Assembly: GCA_014871385.1 (NCBI GenBank)
Contig: CM026431.1
Span: 15,107,118 to 15,171,117, forward strand
Source: Ceratodon purpureus
Lineage: Eukaryota; Streptophyta; Bryopsida; Pseudoditrichales; Ditrichaceae
Length of the DNA stretch: 64,000 nucleotides
Direction of reading: 5' to 3'
A program made the translations under genes and the position numbers. The notes below the pieces were generated by a model that searched no databases, had not been told where the DNA came from, and saw nothing but the letters and a program-made list of their open reading frames with translations. This document shows, piece after piece, positions 54,866-64,000 of this stretch (positions within the stretch are counted from its first letter, which is position 1; the number at the start of each line of letters is the position of its first letter).

Positions 54866-57800
54866 ATGGACGCGAGTATTCGGCGTCATGCTCCAAGTGA
54901 GGGAAGAGTATTGCGGCGAGGCAGGAAACTCACGGACAGAGAACTCCAGCGAGCGGAAAGAGAGCACTTGCCGAGACTGCGGTGCCCTTGTAATCTACAC
55001 GTCAAGGGACCGAGATCCAACATACTATTACGTTCTTACCGGAGGTGCTTGGCAAAGAACGGAAGACATCCATGGTATTATGGTAGTTCCGAGGTACTAC
55101 TTACGACTACCATACAGACGGTCTTTCAAATGTATTGGCTGTGGCACATATATATTTTTCCGTCTCTGTCATTGATGTCCCACATGCTGTATTCGTTTCT
55201 CGGTACATCTCGATTGCTTCATATATCGTTCACGAATCGTAATAACCTTACATTCCTAGTGTGGATAAGATGCACGCTCGGAATCATTTACATAAGTATG
55301 GCATGTGTTCTAGGACTGAGTTGCCATAGCCTAAATGGGGACGATGATTATATGCTGATTTCTCGAGAAGTATACACATGGCAGGGGTACGAGCCAGATG
55401 AGTCTGACAACGAGTGGGACGACCACATACAATGGTATCACGGTGCACGGGCTACGGAGAACATTAGGAGCGTTAGACCGCGCACCATGGATTCGGGCAT
55501 CGACCTGAACGAAATGATAATCGAGGCATACGATCTTGGGGACCGCAATCGCGAAGAGTCTCGGTTAGAAATGGATGGCAGCGGCATGGGGGAGGAGAAT
55601 CACCGTGAGGAGTCGGACGGTCCGAGCCATAGCCAGAGGTCTCCACATGCGGACAGGGGTGCGGAATATGTATCGCGCGTTGACCCGCCCAGCAGTATAG
55701 GTTCCCCAGTATTGAACCAGTTCGCAAGACCGCAGAGTACATGCGATACTGACGACCAGACACTCGTTTCCGAGAACCCATATGGAACGGGCAACATGTA
55801 TGATAATTCCAACCATCCAGGCTCCCAGATTCCAGACTACAATGTACATCCTGACTTGGATTCTGCACCAACTTCTGAGGACCAATCCAGTGATTCCTCT
55901 CTATCAGACGTTGAGGACCTGGAATGGGGTGACAGCGAAGACGAATTCGATGCCGCCATTACGTCTTTGGAGGAGGCGGCCGCGACCCCCCTCTTCGAGG
56001 GCGCTGAAGTGTCGTCAATGGCAGCAACATACATCATGTTAAACTCGGCAAAATTACACGGGTGCACTAATGTCTATATTGACGAGATGTTCCGGAACTT
56101 AAGCCAGTCGCTTCTCCCCAAACCGAATTCCCTGCCTACATCTTACCGGGAAGCAGCGGATTATGTGAGGAAGTTGGGGCATTCCTACAAGTCCTTCGAT
56201 GTATGTGTCAATAACTGTACATTGTTCAGAGAAGACTTGAAGGATGCAACTTTCTGTCCACGGTGCAGAGCCCCCCGAAAGAAAAGAGCTGGTAAATCCA
56301 TGGTTCCACAGAAGGTGTGCCGTTTCTTTCCTCTCACCCCACGATTTAAGAGGATTTTTCGGAGCCCCATGCAGGCGGCTTCCATGACTTGGTGGTTGTT
56401 TCAACAGGGAGAGGTGAATTTCATGACTCATGTCTCCCACTCCAAGCAGTGGGCATGGATCAACGAAAGGTACAGTACAGAGTTTGCGTATGATCCGCGA
56501 TGCATAAGGCTTGCACTTGTTGCAGATGGGTTTAATCCGTCGTCTGACAAGAGAAGTACGTATTCCATCTGGCCTATCATGTTCCTCAACTACAATTTAG
56601 CACCATGGCTGACTACTAAGAAGTATTTCATTATCTTAGCCATGCTTATCCCTGGCCCGAGATCAGTTACGTCTGAACACTTCGATGAGTACATGGGACC
56701 CGTCATAGATGAGTTATTAGAGCTCTGGACAGTGGGCATCTACTGCATGGACGCAGCAGCGTACAATCAGTCATCACATTTTATACTGCGTGCTATGGTC
56801 ATCTGGACCATTGGTGACTTTCCAGCATATGGTTTATTGGCCGGCACGACTACAAAAGGGTTTCACGGTTGCCCAGTTTGTGGTGGAGGGTTTCGATCCA
56901 GGAGAGCAAAGTTACTTCATAAAAATGTGTTCCATAGCTGTGCAAGGCGGTTCCTCCCTGAGGATCACCACATGCGGATGGATGTGGCAAACTTCGGTAC
57001 AATTGAAGACCGTCATGCACCGGATCCTGTGTCTGGAGATACGGTTCTAAGATGCGGTTTGGAAAGAGAGCAGTGGCTCAGAGACGTCGGAGGGCCTCAG
57101 CAAGACGACCCTGTACGCCGGAATGGAATAAAGCGAGTTTCTTGTTTATATCGTCTGCCATATTGGAAGGTACGGGTTCTCCCTTAAATATTGTGCATCT
57201 GGGTCGTATTGTGTTTTATTCTCCATACGGCAGGTTTTCGGTTCGCGACGTTAGCGGCAGTCAGTAAGCTCTGGTCGGGTCAGTTTCTGCACTATTTCAT
57301 GTACATCACCACGGAAGTGTTCAAGTGCGAATAGCGTCCCCAATTTTCAGGTGTCCATTCCAGTTGTCTCTGGCACACTCTGTTCTTATGTGCTCCAGGA
57401 CGGGGTTACAATCTCTGTTTTTGTAAACGAATTATGTGAAAACGGTGCCGTGATTGTGGTGTGAAAGATTACGAAGGCCTGAATCATGCCAAGGGTACAT
57501 TGACATGCCAGGGCTACGTCGCCATCTCCATGGCGTAAAGGTGAATTTTGCAGAATTAATATAACGGTACTATCACTTCATACGGTTTTCCGGATCGCGT
57601 ACTTGTAATATGTCGTAGGCAGGTAATGGGATTGCAGTCGTTGACTTGGATAGTGAACTTCAGAAGACACTGCACTCAGAATCGTGTTTATATGGAGTTG
57701 TCGCTGGGAGATGCAGTTCCATATATCCACGGGATATACGTGGTCATGAATTCGAGATTTTCGATCAGGATGTCCATCGGGGAGGTTTGAGTCGTTCCCG

Positions 57801-60531
57801 CTCTTGAAAGGTGGATTACATATTGACCAACACTATCAACTCCAGCCAGTACTTCATAGGGTGTTGAGTGATCTTCGAGGATTGAATTGAGAAATCGAAA
57901 CATTGTACTACAGCAGACTCCTGTAGACATGGAAGTGTAAGGGTAAAAAAATTTGTGAGAGAATTCGCAATGACGTTTTTTTGGTGTAAGACAGTGGGTT
58001 GGAGTAAGATTGCGAGCAATTTTGAAGGGAAATTCGGCACCCTTCAATTCTCTCTCGAATTATAAAATTGTGGTCTATGTTTTGCATACGATTATTGGAG
58101 GAGCTTCAGTTTTTCTCATTCGGTTCCTCATCGCAGGACTGTGGCACAACGTATTCGCTAGGCTTGTTTTTTACACAGGGTTCTGAAACATATGAGACCT
58201 CTTCGGGTATTTCTGTATACAACCGGGTGTGCATCCGAGGTAAGGGGGATGTAATTGTATGACACACCTTGTATCGTGGGGTACTCCCGAGAGGCATATA
58301 AATATTTGTGTTCGCCGGAAGTCAGTATTGGATCATGTGTACCGGATCTCTGTCTGCACTCAGTATCGCGAGAGTCAATTAAAGTCATGCGCATTCCTTG
58401 ACAGATTAATAACGTATTGTTTTTTATTTTTTCTACAGGACCTACCAGTGCGACATACTCTCGATGTAATGCACATCGAGAAGAATGTCGCTGCAACAGC
58501 GGTGGGATTTTTACTTGGTGATTTGGACACTGTGGCTGTTCGAAAGGATGTCCAGCAGGAAGGTGTGATGCCGCACCTGCATTTGCTGCCCGATGAAGAT
58601 GGTGCAACCTTCATAAAACCGCATGCCCCATATGTTCTCCGCAAGCAGGAGAGAACGAGGCTCCTTCGGAACATACGCTCTGTACGTACTCCGCAGGGAC
58701 ACTGTGCCAATTTCGAGAAGTTAGTCAACTTAGAGAAAGAAACGTTTCAGTTCATGAAAACGCATGACTGGCATGTATTGCTCCAAGAAGTGTTGCCTGC
58801 GTCCATCCGTGGATTGTTGCTAGAAGGTGTGGAAGTTGCTATAATCAGACTGGGCCATTGCTTTAAGCGCATTTGCTCCAAGGTCATCGATGTGCGGGAG
58901 CTGCCGGCGTTGCAAACTTACGTGGCTGAGACCATGGCACTTCTCGAAATACACTTTCCTCTTGCTTTCTGGAACGTTATGCCCCATTTAGTTTTGCATC
59001 TTCCCAGAGAACTCTATTGGTGTGGACCCGTCCATGCACGTTGGATGTATTGCGCAGAAAGATACATAGGTCATCTGAAGTCTCTTGTCCGTAACAAAGC
59101 GAGGCCAGAAGGTTCTATCGCTATGGGGTACATCATGGAGGAGGCACTGGGCTTTGTTACAGAACACTTTCGACTTTACCCCGTGCGAGCTCGCGTTATA
59201 TGGGAAATGGACGATGATGAACGACAAACTGGTGAAGTTCTGGAAGGTAAAGGAATTAAAAGACGCTGGACCGAAGGGGAGCTCGAAGAACTGCACGAAC
59301 ATATTATTCGCCATTCAATCATCACTGAAGGCTTCTACAGGTATTTTCTCTAGGCTTATGTGCCGTGGATTATGTTCAGTATTCCAATACCAAGTGTTGG
59401 GAGTTTCAGGTACTGTCGTAGGACATGGTATAGAAGAGTGGGTAATACACTGATTAGTTTCGCAGAGTTGTTAATTGTTTCGCAATGTGCCAAGGATATA
59501 AAGCAATTCTATTTGTGTGTCCATGTTCATGTGTGGAAAATTACAGCGAGTACCTGGTCGACCGCGACTCACGTGCAGGTAGAGCCCGCAGCAGATTTCC
59601 GAAATTCCACCAATGGCTGGAGGACCGGGTGTCGGCAATGATTTTTTCTGGTGAAACTGTCGATGGCTCTGTGGTAACCATGTCGCGCATGCCTAATCCA
59701 ACTGTCGAGCACTATGCATCCATGTACGCTTACGGGCTCCACTTCAGAGTGGACGACGAGAATGGTCGAAGCCATGTCTCGTTTGATTCAGGTGTGGCAT
59801 GTATCGTGAACCAGACATGCAGATCTTCAAGGGCCGACAGGAACCCCATTGAAGCGGCGCTGAAGTACATCGGGATTGTGAAAGATATAGTGCAAGTGGA
59901 ATATGGTCATCTGAGTTACATCGTATTGAAATGCTCTTGGGTGAGGCCGAACCTGGGAGGAGCACAGACCATTCGACAGGACCATCACGGATTTTGGTCT
60001 GTTCGGTATGACGCTCGTCAGAGTCCACCCGTCGAACCGTACTTGATGCCTAGTCACGCGAAACAGGTATGTCTCTGCAATGCTTATCATATTTCATTGT
60101 AGTCTATAAATTCGACAACTTACCTGATCCTACTTTAATATTTACGGTATGTAATGTGTTTGGTGCAGGTTTATTTTGTGCAGGACCCTAACGATCCTGA
60201 TTGGAAAATAGTGGTCGATGTTGAACCGCGTGCAAGACGGATCACAAAGGAATCCTCCGATGAGAGGTTGAGTGCCCCTGGCCGATCTGACGCTACCGTC
60301 AACTTCTGTACGGGTGAGGCTTCCTCTGGACGAGGGAGAGACTTTGTCACGGAGCCTGTAAGGGTTGTGGACGTCGCAAATGTTTTGGGAGACGAAGAAT
60401 GCGATGAAGAGGCTGCGCATGCGGAGATTTTCTTCGATGATTTACACAACGGAGAGGCACATGATATCGAGGAACCAGAGGGAGAGTCAGAGCACCTTGT
60501 TCCTCAACCAGATCGTTCCTGGCTGTTCTGA
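54866..60531 (+). CDS. TNP2-type CACTA transposase, 5 exons, 1265 aa
   Basis: Exons 54866-55093, 55385-57169, 58439-59340, 59547-60066 and 60169-60531 join in frame (3798 nt), all with GT-AG borders. Exon 1 has the Cys-containing Transpos_assoc-like LPRLRCPCNLH. Exon 2 begins GYEPDESD, has LNEMIIEAYD, an acidic linker, and the Transposase_21 core: CVNNCTLFREDL with CPRCRAPRKK, ADGFNPSS (Asp about 457), YCMDAAAYNQSSHFILRAM (Asp about 532), WTIGDFPAYG (Asp about 554) and FHGCPVCGGGF. Exon 3 starts DLPVRHTLDVMHIEKN and carries DUF4218 (WCGPVHARWMYCAERYIGHL, VRNKARPEGSIAMGYIMEE). Exons 4-5 give DUF4216 (NPIEAALKYIGIVKDIVQVE, YFVQDPNDPDWKIVVDV). The enzyme would cut and rejoin the element in the nucleus. 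No stops or frameshifts are seen, so it may be active. The 55094-55384 stretch is open but hydrophobic and is better read as an intron. Confidence 0.9.
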
Positions 60532-61474
60532 CAGGTAAGCTTTAAGTAACCATGCACTGTATATATGATGCAATTGTAACTTCCGGGGAGGATTGCTTCT
60601 TCTGTTACTCTGAGGAATTCGGACTTGGATGCATCACCCTATTGTCTTGTTTTAGTACTGTCTTCCTGCCATTGACCATAACCGTAGATTTCATGTCCGA
60701 ATTTAGCCGTCAACCACCAACATCCCGGCGTTATGCAAGGGCCATACGAGAACCATAATTTAGGCTTTCATTTGGGACATAGCGTTTTTTACAATGCAGT
60801 TTGTTATCGCAGATTGCACATGGACTTCGTGCTTATCCGTTTGTCTAAGGCATTGCAGATCGGCATTACCTCTGCTGTAGAGGCTACATCCGCTTCTCGC
60901 CTCCAGTTAAGTGCTTCTTATCTTTATGTATACTCGTCTACATAAGTCCATTTCCTTGGCATGCAAGTAATCTGGTAACCAGAACTCTCGGACCTCGTAA
61001 GTCCACCGATACTGGACACATGTAATTTTGCGTGTATATCAGTACTCCAGGAAGTACGGTATGAGTATGTGCACTGTAAAGATGAGTAATTATTTCAATG
61101 TAGACCAGGCTTGTGACCGCTTCCTCCGGTCGACATATAATGACAGCTGATTTGATCCTTTACTTTGTGATGAATTGACTGAAATGACGACCAAGCAGTA
61201 ACTAAGAGTTCACTACATCATCAGTATTAGTGACTGCTGATGTGATTGTCAACAGTCATTGCACATTCACTTCACTTTATCTAGAATGTCGTGTCTTCTG
61301 CTCCCTGCACATCTTGTCTTCAGGATTTTCTCATCATCTCTTCGACTGTGATGCAGGAGGCTGATAGATGTTACTTCGAAGCGTTTCCATTTCAAGGATT
61401 TGGAGTACGATATTTCATCAGAAACTAGTCTACTGCCATCCCGGTATAATTGATCTCCGGGTTCTTACTTGCAG
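60532..61474. other. CACTA interior without a supportable gene
   Basis: This is the 3' flank of the transposase gene. Only short, unremarkable frames are seen. Confidence 0.4.
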
Positions 61475-61865
61475 AGTGCGTATTCATTTCCGTGGTGGAG
61501 GTTTCACTGAGGCTCTTGAACATCCCCGATCAGGTAAGCGCAGAGGTGGTGAACTCCCCCGTTCTAATTCAGGTTCTGAGCGATGTGCGTTGTTCAGTGG
61601 ATCTTCTTTTAAGCTTTCCAGTAATTAAGGAGCCGACGTTTTGCATGCCGTGGGTTCCTTTAGCACATTTTCCCTTTGAGAACGGCGTGCGATATACTTA
61701 CCACCATCTACTTCATATACTTATCCGTGTTAGTATTTGTATGATAGGAATTGGCGTCCTACCTCTAAGTGAATGCATTGGGGTTTGGTCCGGTACTGAG
61801 ACGACGCACACTGTCATGGAGAATTCACAGTTCACGCGCTTGCTGATGATCTTCGTTTTGTGCAG

Positions 61866-63025
61866 ATGTCGTTGAATACCTCCGGAGCCATGGAGGGCGA
61901 TGGTTCCGCAGCATGGTTTCATATATCCAGAGGCTTGAACAACCGTGGTTATGTTCCTGGATGTCCCAAAACCGATGCTGACCATCTACCACTATCCATT
62001 GTATCACAAGCCGAGTGCTGTGCGAGATGGAAGAAGGACGCCAATGGATTCAGATACGCATCGGAGGAGAGTATGGAGAGCCCGAGGATGCAGGACAGAA
62101 TTGAGTCCTTGTACGAGGAGACGCACTTTCGCCCAACTAATCGGACGAAGTCAATTGGGTTATCATTCGCGAGGGGAATTCTAGCAGAAAAGAAGGGATA
62201 CGCTGTGAACTGGGCGAGGTATGCTGCAATTCAATTTGCACGCTACAAGAAGCGGAACCTGAAAATCCATTCTTTCGGGCCGGAACATCGTCACATGCGC
62301 AACAGAGGGCGAGACCATGAGTACCGCTTTGACCCTGAGAAGGGGTGTGTTGTGCATGACCTAGTCGGGGCTGAAGACGATTGGAGATTGAACCGCGCAT
62401 TCACCAGCCATGACCCTGCTCCCAACGGTACAATGTACGATATGCGCGAAATTGTGGTACCTTCTCCTTCGGAAGATATTAAGCGACCTCTTTATAGAGG
62501 ACTGAGACGCAACAACGGTGAGTACAGTTATAAATGTGTCCTTATCAAAGACGTTACTGGTTTTTGCTAATTGTTTCCCACTTTTAGCAGTTGCAGAGGG
62601 CTTAGTACATAACAATTCCTAATAGTGAAGACGATTGAATATATAATTTGGAACATCGTTTTTTACCAGTGCCTTATGCAATTCTGACGTTGTTACTATG
62701 TGGTTATGCAGCGTCGGAGCGACTTTCTGTGACTGGAGCCAGCGGGGGAGCCGTTGAACATGGAAATTACAGTGCTTCTTCTGACAAAGTGGCTCCCGCA
62801 GAAGGTATGTACTCCCTCGAAGTGAAATGTGGTTGTAATTATCCGGCAATCTGATGAATTTCCCTTTTCCCCGTCTTCTATAATGCTGTGCACCTTACCT
62901 AAAATGTTTTCGGAGCCGTTCCTTTGAAAAATCACGGATCAAGCATGAATGCAAGACATGTGGATTCAGAATGTTCTCTATGTCGCAATGCAGGAGCTGC
63001 ACGGGCGAACGGTGCCGAGAATTAA
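61866..63025 (+). CDS. 258-aa protein of unknown function carried by the CACTA element, 3 exons
   Basis: Exons 61866-62517, 62712-62804 and 62994-63025 join in frame with GTGAGT, GTATGT and TTATGCAG/CAATGCAG signals. The protein starts MSLNTSGAMEGDGSAAWFHI. Its middle is well ordered and basic (CARWKKDANGFRYASEESME, FRPTNRTKSIGLSFARGILA, KKGYAVNWARYAAIQFARYK, HRHMRNRGRDHEYRFDPEKG), suggesting a nucleic-acid-binding domain; the C-terminus is Ala/Gly/Ser-rich and ends GAARANGAEN. The ATG directly follows an acceptor (TTTTGTGCAG), so there is an upstream exon: 61475-61533, with good splice signals, reads FISVVEVSLRLLNIPDQ in the same frame and may be coding. The family is not recognised. It lies downstream of, and parallel to, the transposase gene. 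Confidence 0.55.
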
Positions 63026-64000
63026 GACAGTGGATGCGAGGGATCTCTGGTAATGTACAAGATGTTGGGGAGCCTCCTTCGTCAATTATGAAATCCGGGC
63101 AGCCTGAAGACATTGCTCACTATGATAGCAATTTTAGTTTCTGGATGATATAGAATGAGAGATTGAACTGCCATTGTGACGTTTCTTTTTTTGGTAATCT
63201 CAGTTCCTGTCTGCGGCATGTCATTAGGAAATACTGTTATCAGTTCGGGGTGATAATGTAGTACGTAGCCGAGGTCGTGAAGAAGAGTCATGTACTGGTT
63301 CAGATGTTTCATGGTTCCTGTCCATTTTCGAGTTTTCTCTTAACAACATCTACGTCCTCTGGAAATTTCACTTTCGGATAGTCCTGTAAATGATGAAGTC
63401 TTCACCATGTCTTTGTTTCCATTTTAAAAACATTGTACTCCGAATATTCCTGTATTGAACTAATGTTGTTTCGGAGTCCTTCATGTACCTTGCATCTAAT
63501 CCACATTTCGTGTGTTTTGTCGTACTGTTTACCGAGTCAGAGAATTAGTACACACATAGAGTTGCAAAATTCTTATGTATGCTCGAATATTCATTAATTG
63601 GAATATAATCTTCTGAATTGCAGTTGGGAACACTGATTTCCATAATTATATGTGTGAAACGGTAAGTATATCGATGAATGTTCATTTTAATATTCTGAAC
63701 AGAAATATAAATTGCCATGTTTGCAAATTAAATAATCGTTTACCAGATACCCTAAAACCGTAATCCGTTTTTGGAAAGCATTATATCATGACTCATTACA
63801 TCAGACATTGAATTCCTTTAATCTTCATATACAATAAACTAAAAAAAATAAAAAATTATTCAAATATCAAAACTACAGGAAGGTAATATGAAGTGTGTAA
63901 GTAATACTAATTTCTAAAAGAGAACATTGCGAAATTTCCACACAGAAAGTGTAATTCCGAATTACCAATATTCCTTATAAATTAAAAATATTAATGTCAT
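63026..64000 (+). other. AT-rich CACTA interior with a possible 38-nt exon at 63625-63662
   Basis: TTCTGAATTGCAG before 63625 and GTAAGTAT after 63662 are strong acceptor and donor sequences around a 38-nt stretch, suggesting a small exon of a gene continuing to the right or a non-coding exon. The last 300 bp become markedly AT-rich. Confidence 0.3.

Larger units (their letters stand above)
40399..64000 (+). mobile_element. Large CACTA (En/Spm-type) transposon, left end and at least 23.6 kb
   Basis: CACTGCAAGCG begins exactly at the point where copy C departs from its near-identical paralogue B. CACTG/CACTA is the terminal sequence of this superfamily. Inside are an intact TNP2 transposase gene, a divergently oriented TnpA-like gene and three more coding units, all GC-richer than the flanking DNA. 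The repeat TTTCTGACCG at 40419-40428 and 40463-40472 may be part of a subterminal array. I find no inverted end (CGCTTGCAGTG) before 64000, so the element continues beyond the window. The probable target duplication TCT cannot be confirmed without that end. Confidence 0.7.

Noticed and set aside
55094-55384. Treating the open hydrophobic stretch of the TNP2 frame as coding
   Set aside because: GT-AG borders in phase flank it, and removing it joins the Cys-rich N-terminus directly to the region before LNEMI as in other TNP2 proteins.
61534-61572. A 39-nt intron linking 61475-61533 to an exon at 61573-61620
   Set aside because: The phases fit, but the intron would be shorter than plant introns normally are. 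Splicing 61533 directly to 61866 is more likely.

Overview
This is eukaryotic nuclear DNA from a land plant. The signs are GT-AG introns, a plant-type CACTA (En/Spm) transposase with its usual TNP2, DUF4218 and DUF4216 parts, and broken exons resembling plant TAM41, GCR1 and PATROL1/unc-13-like (DUF810) genes. A bryophyte is my best guess, on weak grounds: the TAM41-like exon reads FAYGSGVF rather than the CCAYGSS form I associate with flowering plants. I see no convincing intact host gene; the window is essentially transposons, captured gene pieces and duplications.

Layout. Positions 1-40398 are AT-rich and largely non-coding. They hold four related blocks, A (1-2056), B (11625-15826), C (35556-39660) and D (26765-30059). 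B and C are about 4.1-4.2 kb, have long terminal inverted repeats of roughly 220-250 bp, and look like Pack-type elements carrying exons of at least four unrelated host genes in mixed orientation plus several strong foldbacks. B and C sit in a larger duplicated segment (about 3651-16564 against 30060-40398). Comparing the copies exposes later insertions with empty sites: a small hAT-like element, two TTAA-flanked elements and a poly(A)-tailed retroposon. Between B and D lie a 4.5-kb foldback/MULE-like element with a 10-bp target duplication, two inverted copies of a 739-bp element with G/C-rich ends, a C31 homopolymer and a degenerate minisatellite.

From 40399 to at least 64000 the sequence is less AT-rich and is read as one very large CACTA element. 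It begins with CACTG exactly where copy C departs from copy B, so B supplies the empty site. The right end is outside the window. Inside I can build a five-exon TNP2 transposase (54866-60531, 1265 aa), an eleven-exon minus-strand gene of 1009 aa resembling the accessory TnpA/Transposase_24 class (46254-51835), a 237-aa Cys-rich protein starting 96 bp away head-to-head (51932-52645), a three-exon 258-aa protein (61866-63025) and a 151-aa protein (43067-43522). All reading frames join through the introns without interruption, so the element could be autonomous or recently active.

How it fits together: TNP2 would cut and join the element ends, the TnpA-like protein would bind the subterminal DNA, and the 96-bp shared promoter could coordinate the TnpA-like gene with the Cys-rich protein. 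The functions of the three small proteins are unknown. The Pack-type blocks are not expected to encode working proteins (lost splice sites, in-frame stops), but their foldbacks could be sources of small RNA. All homology calls are from reading and memory; no search was run.
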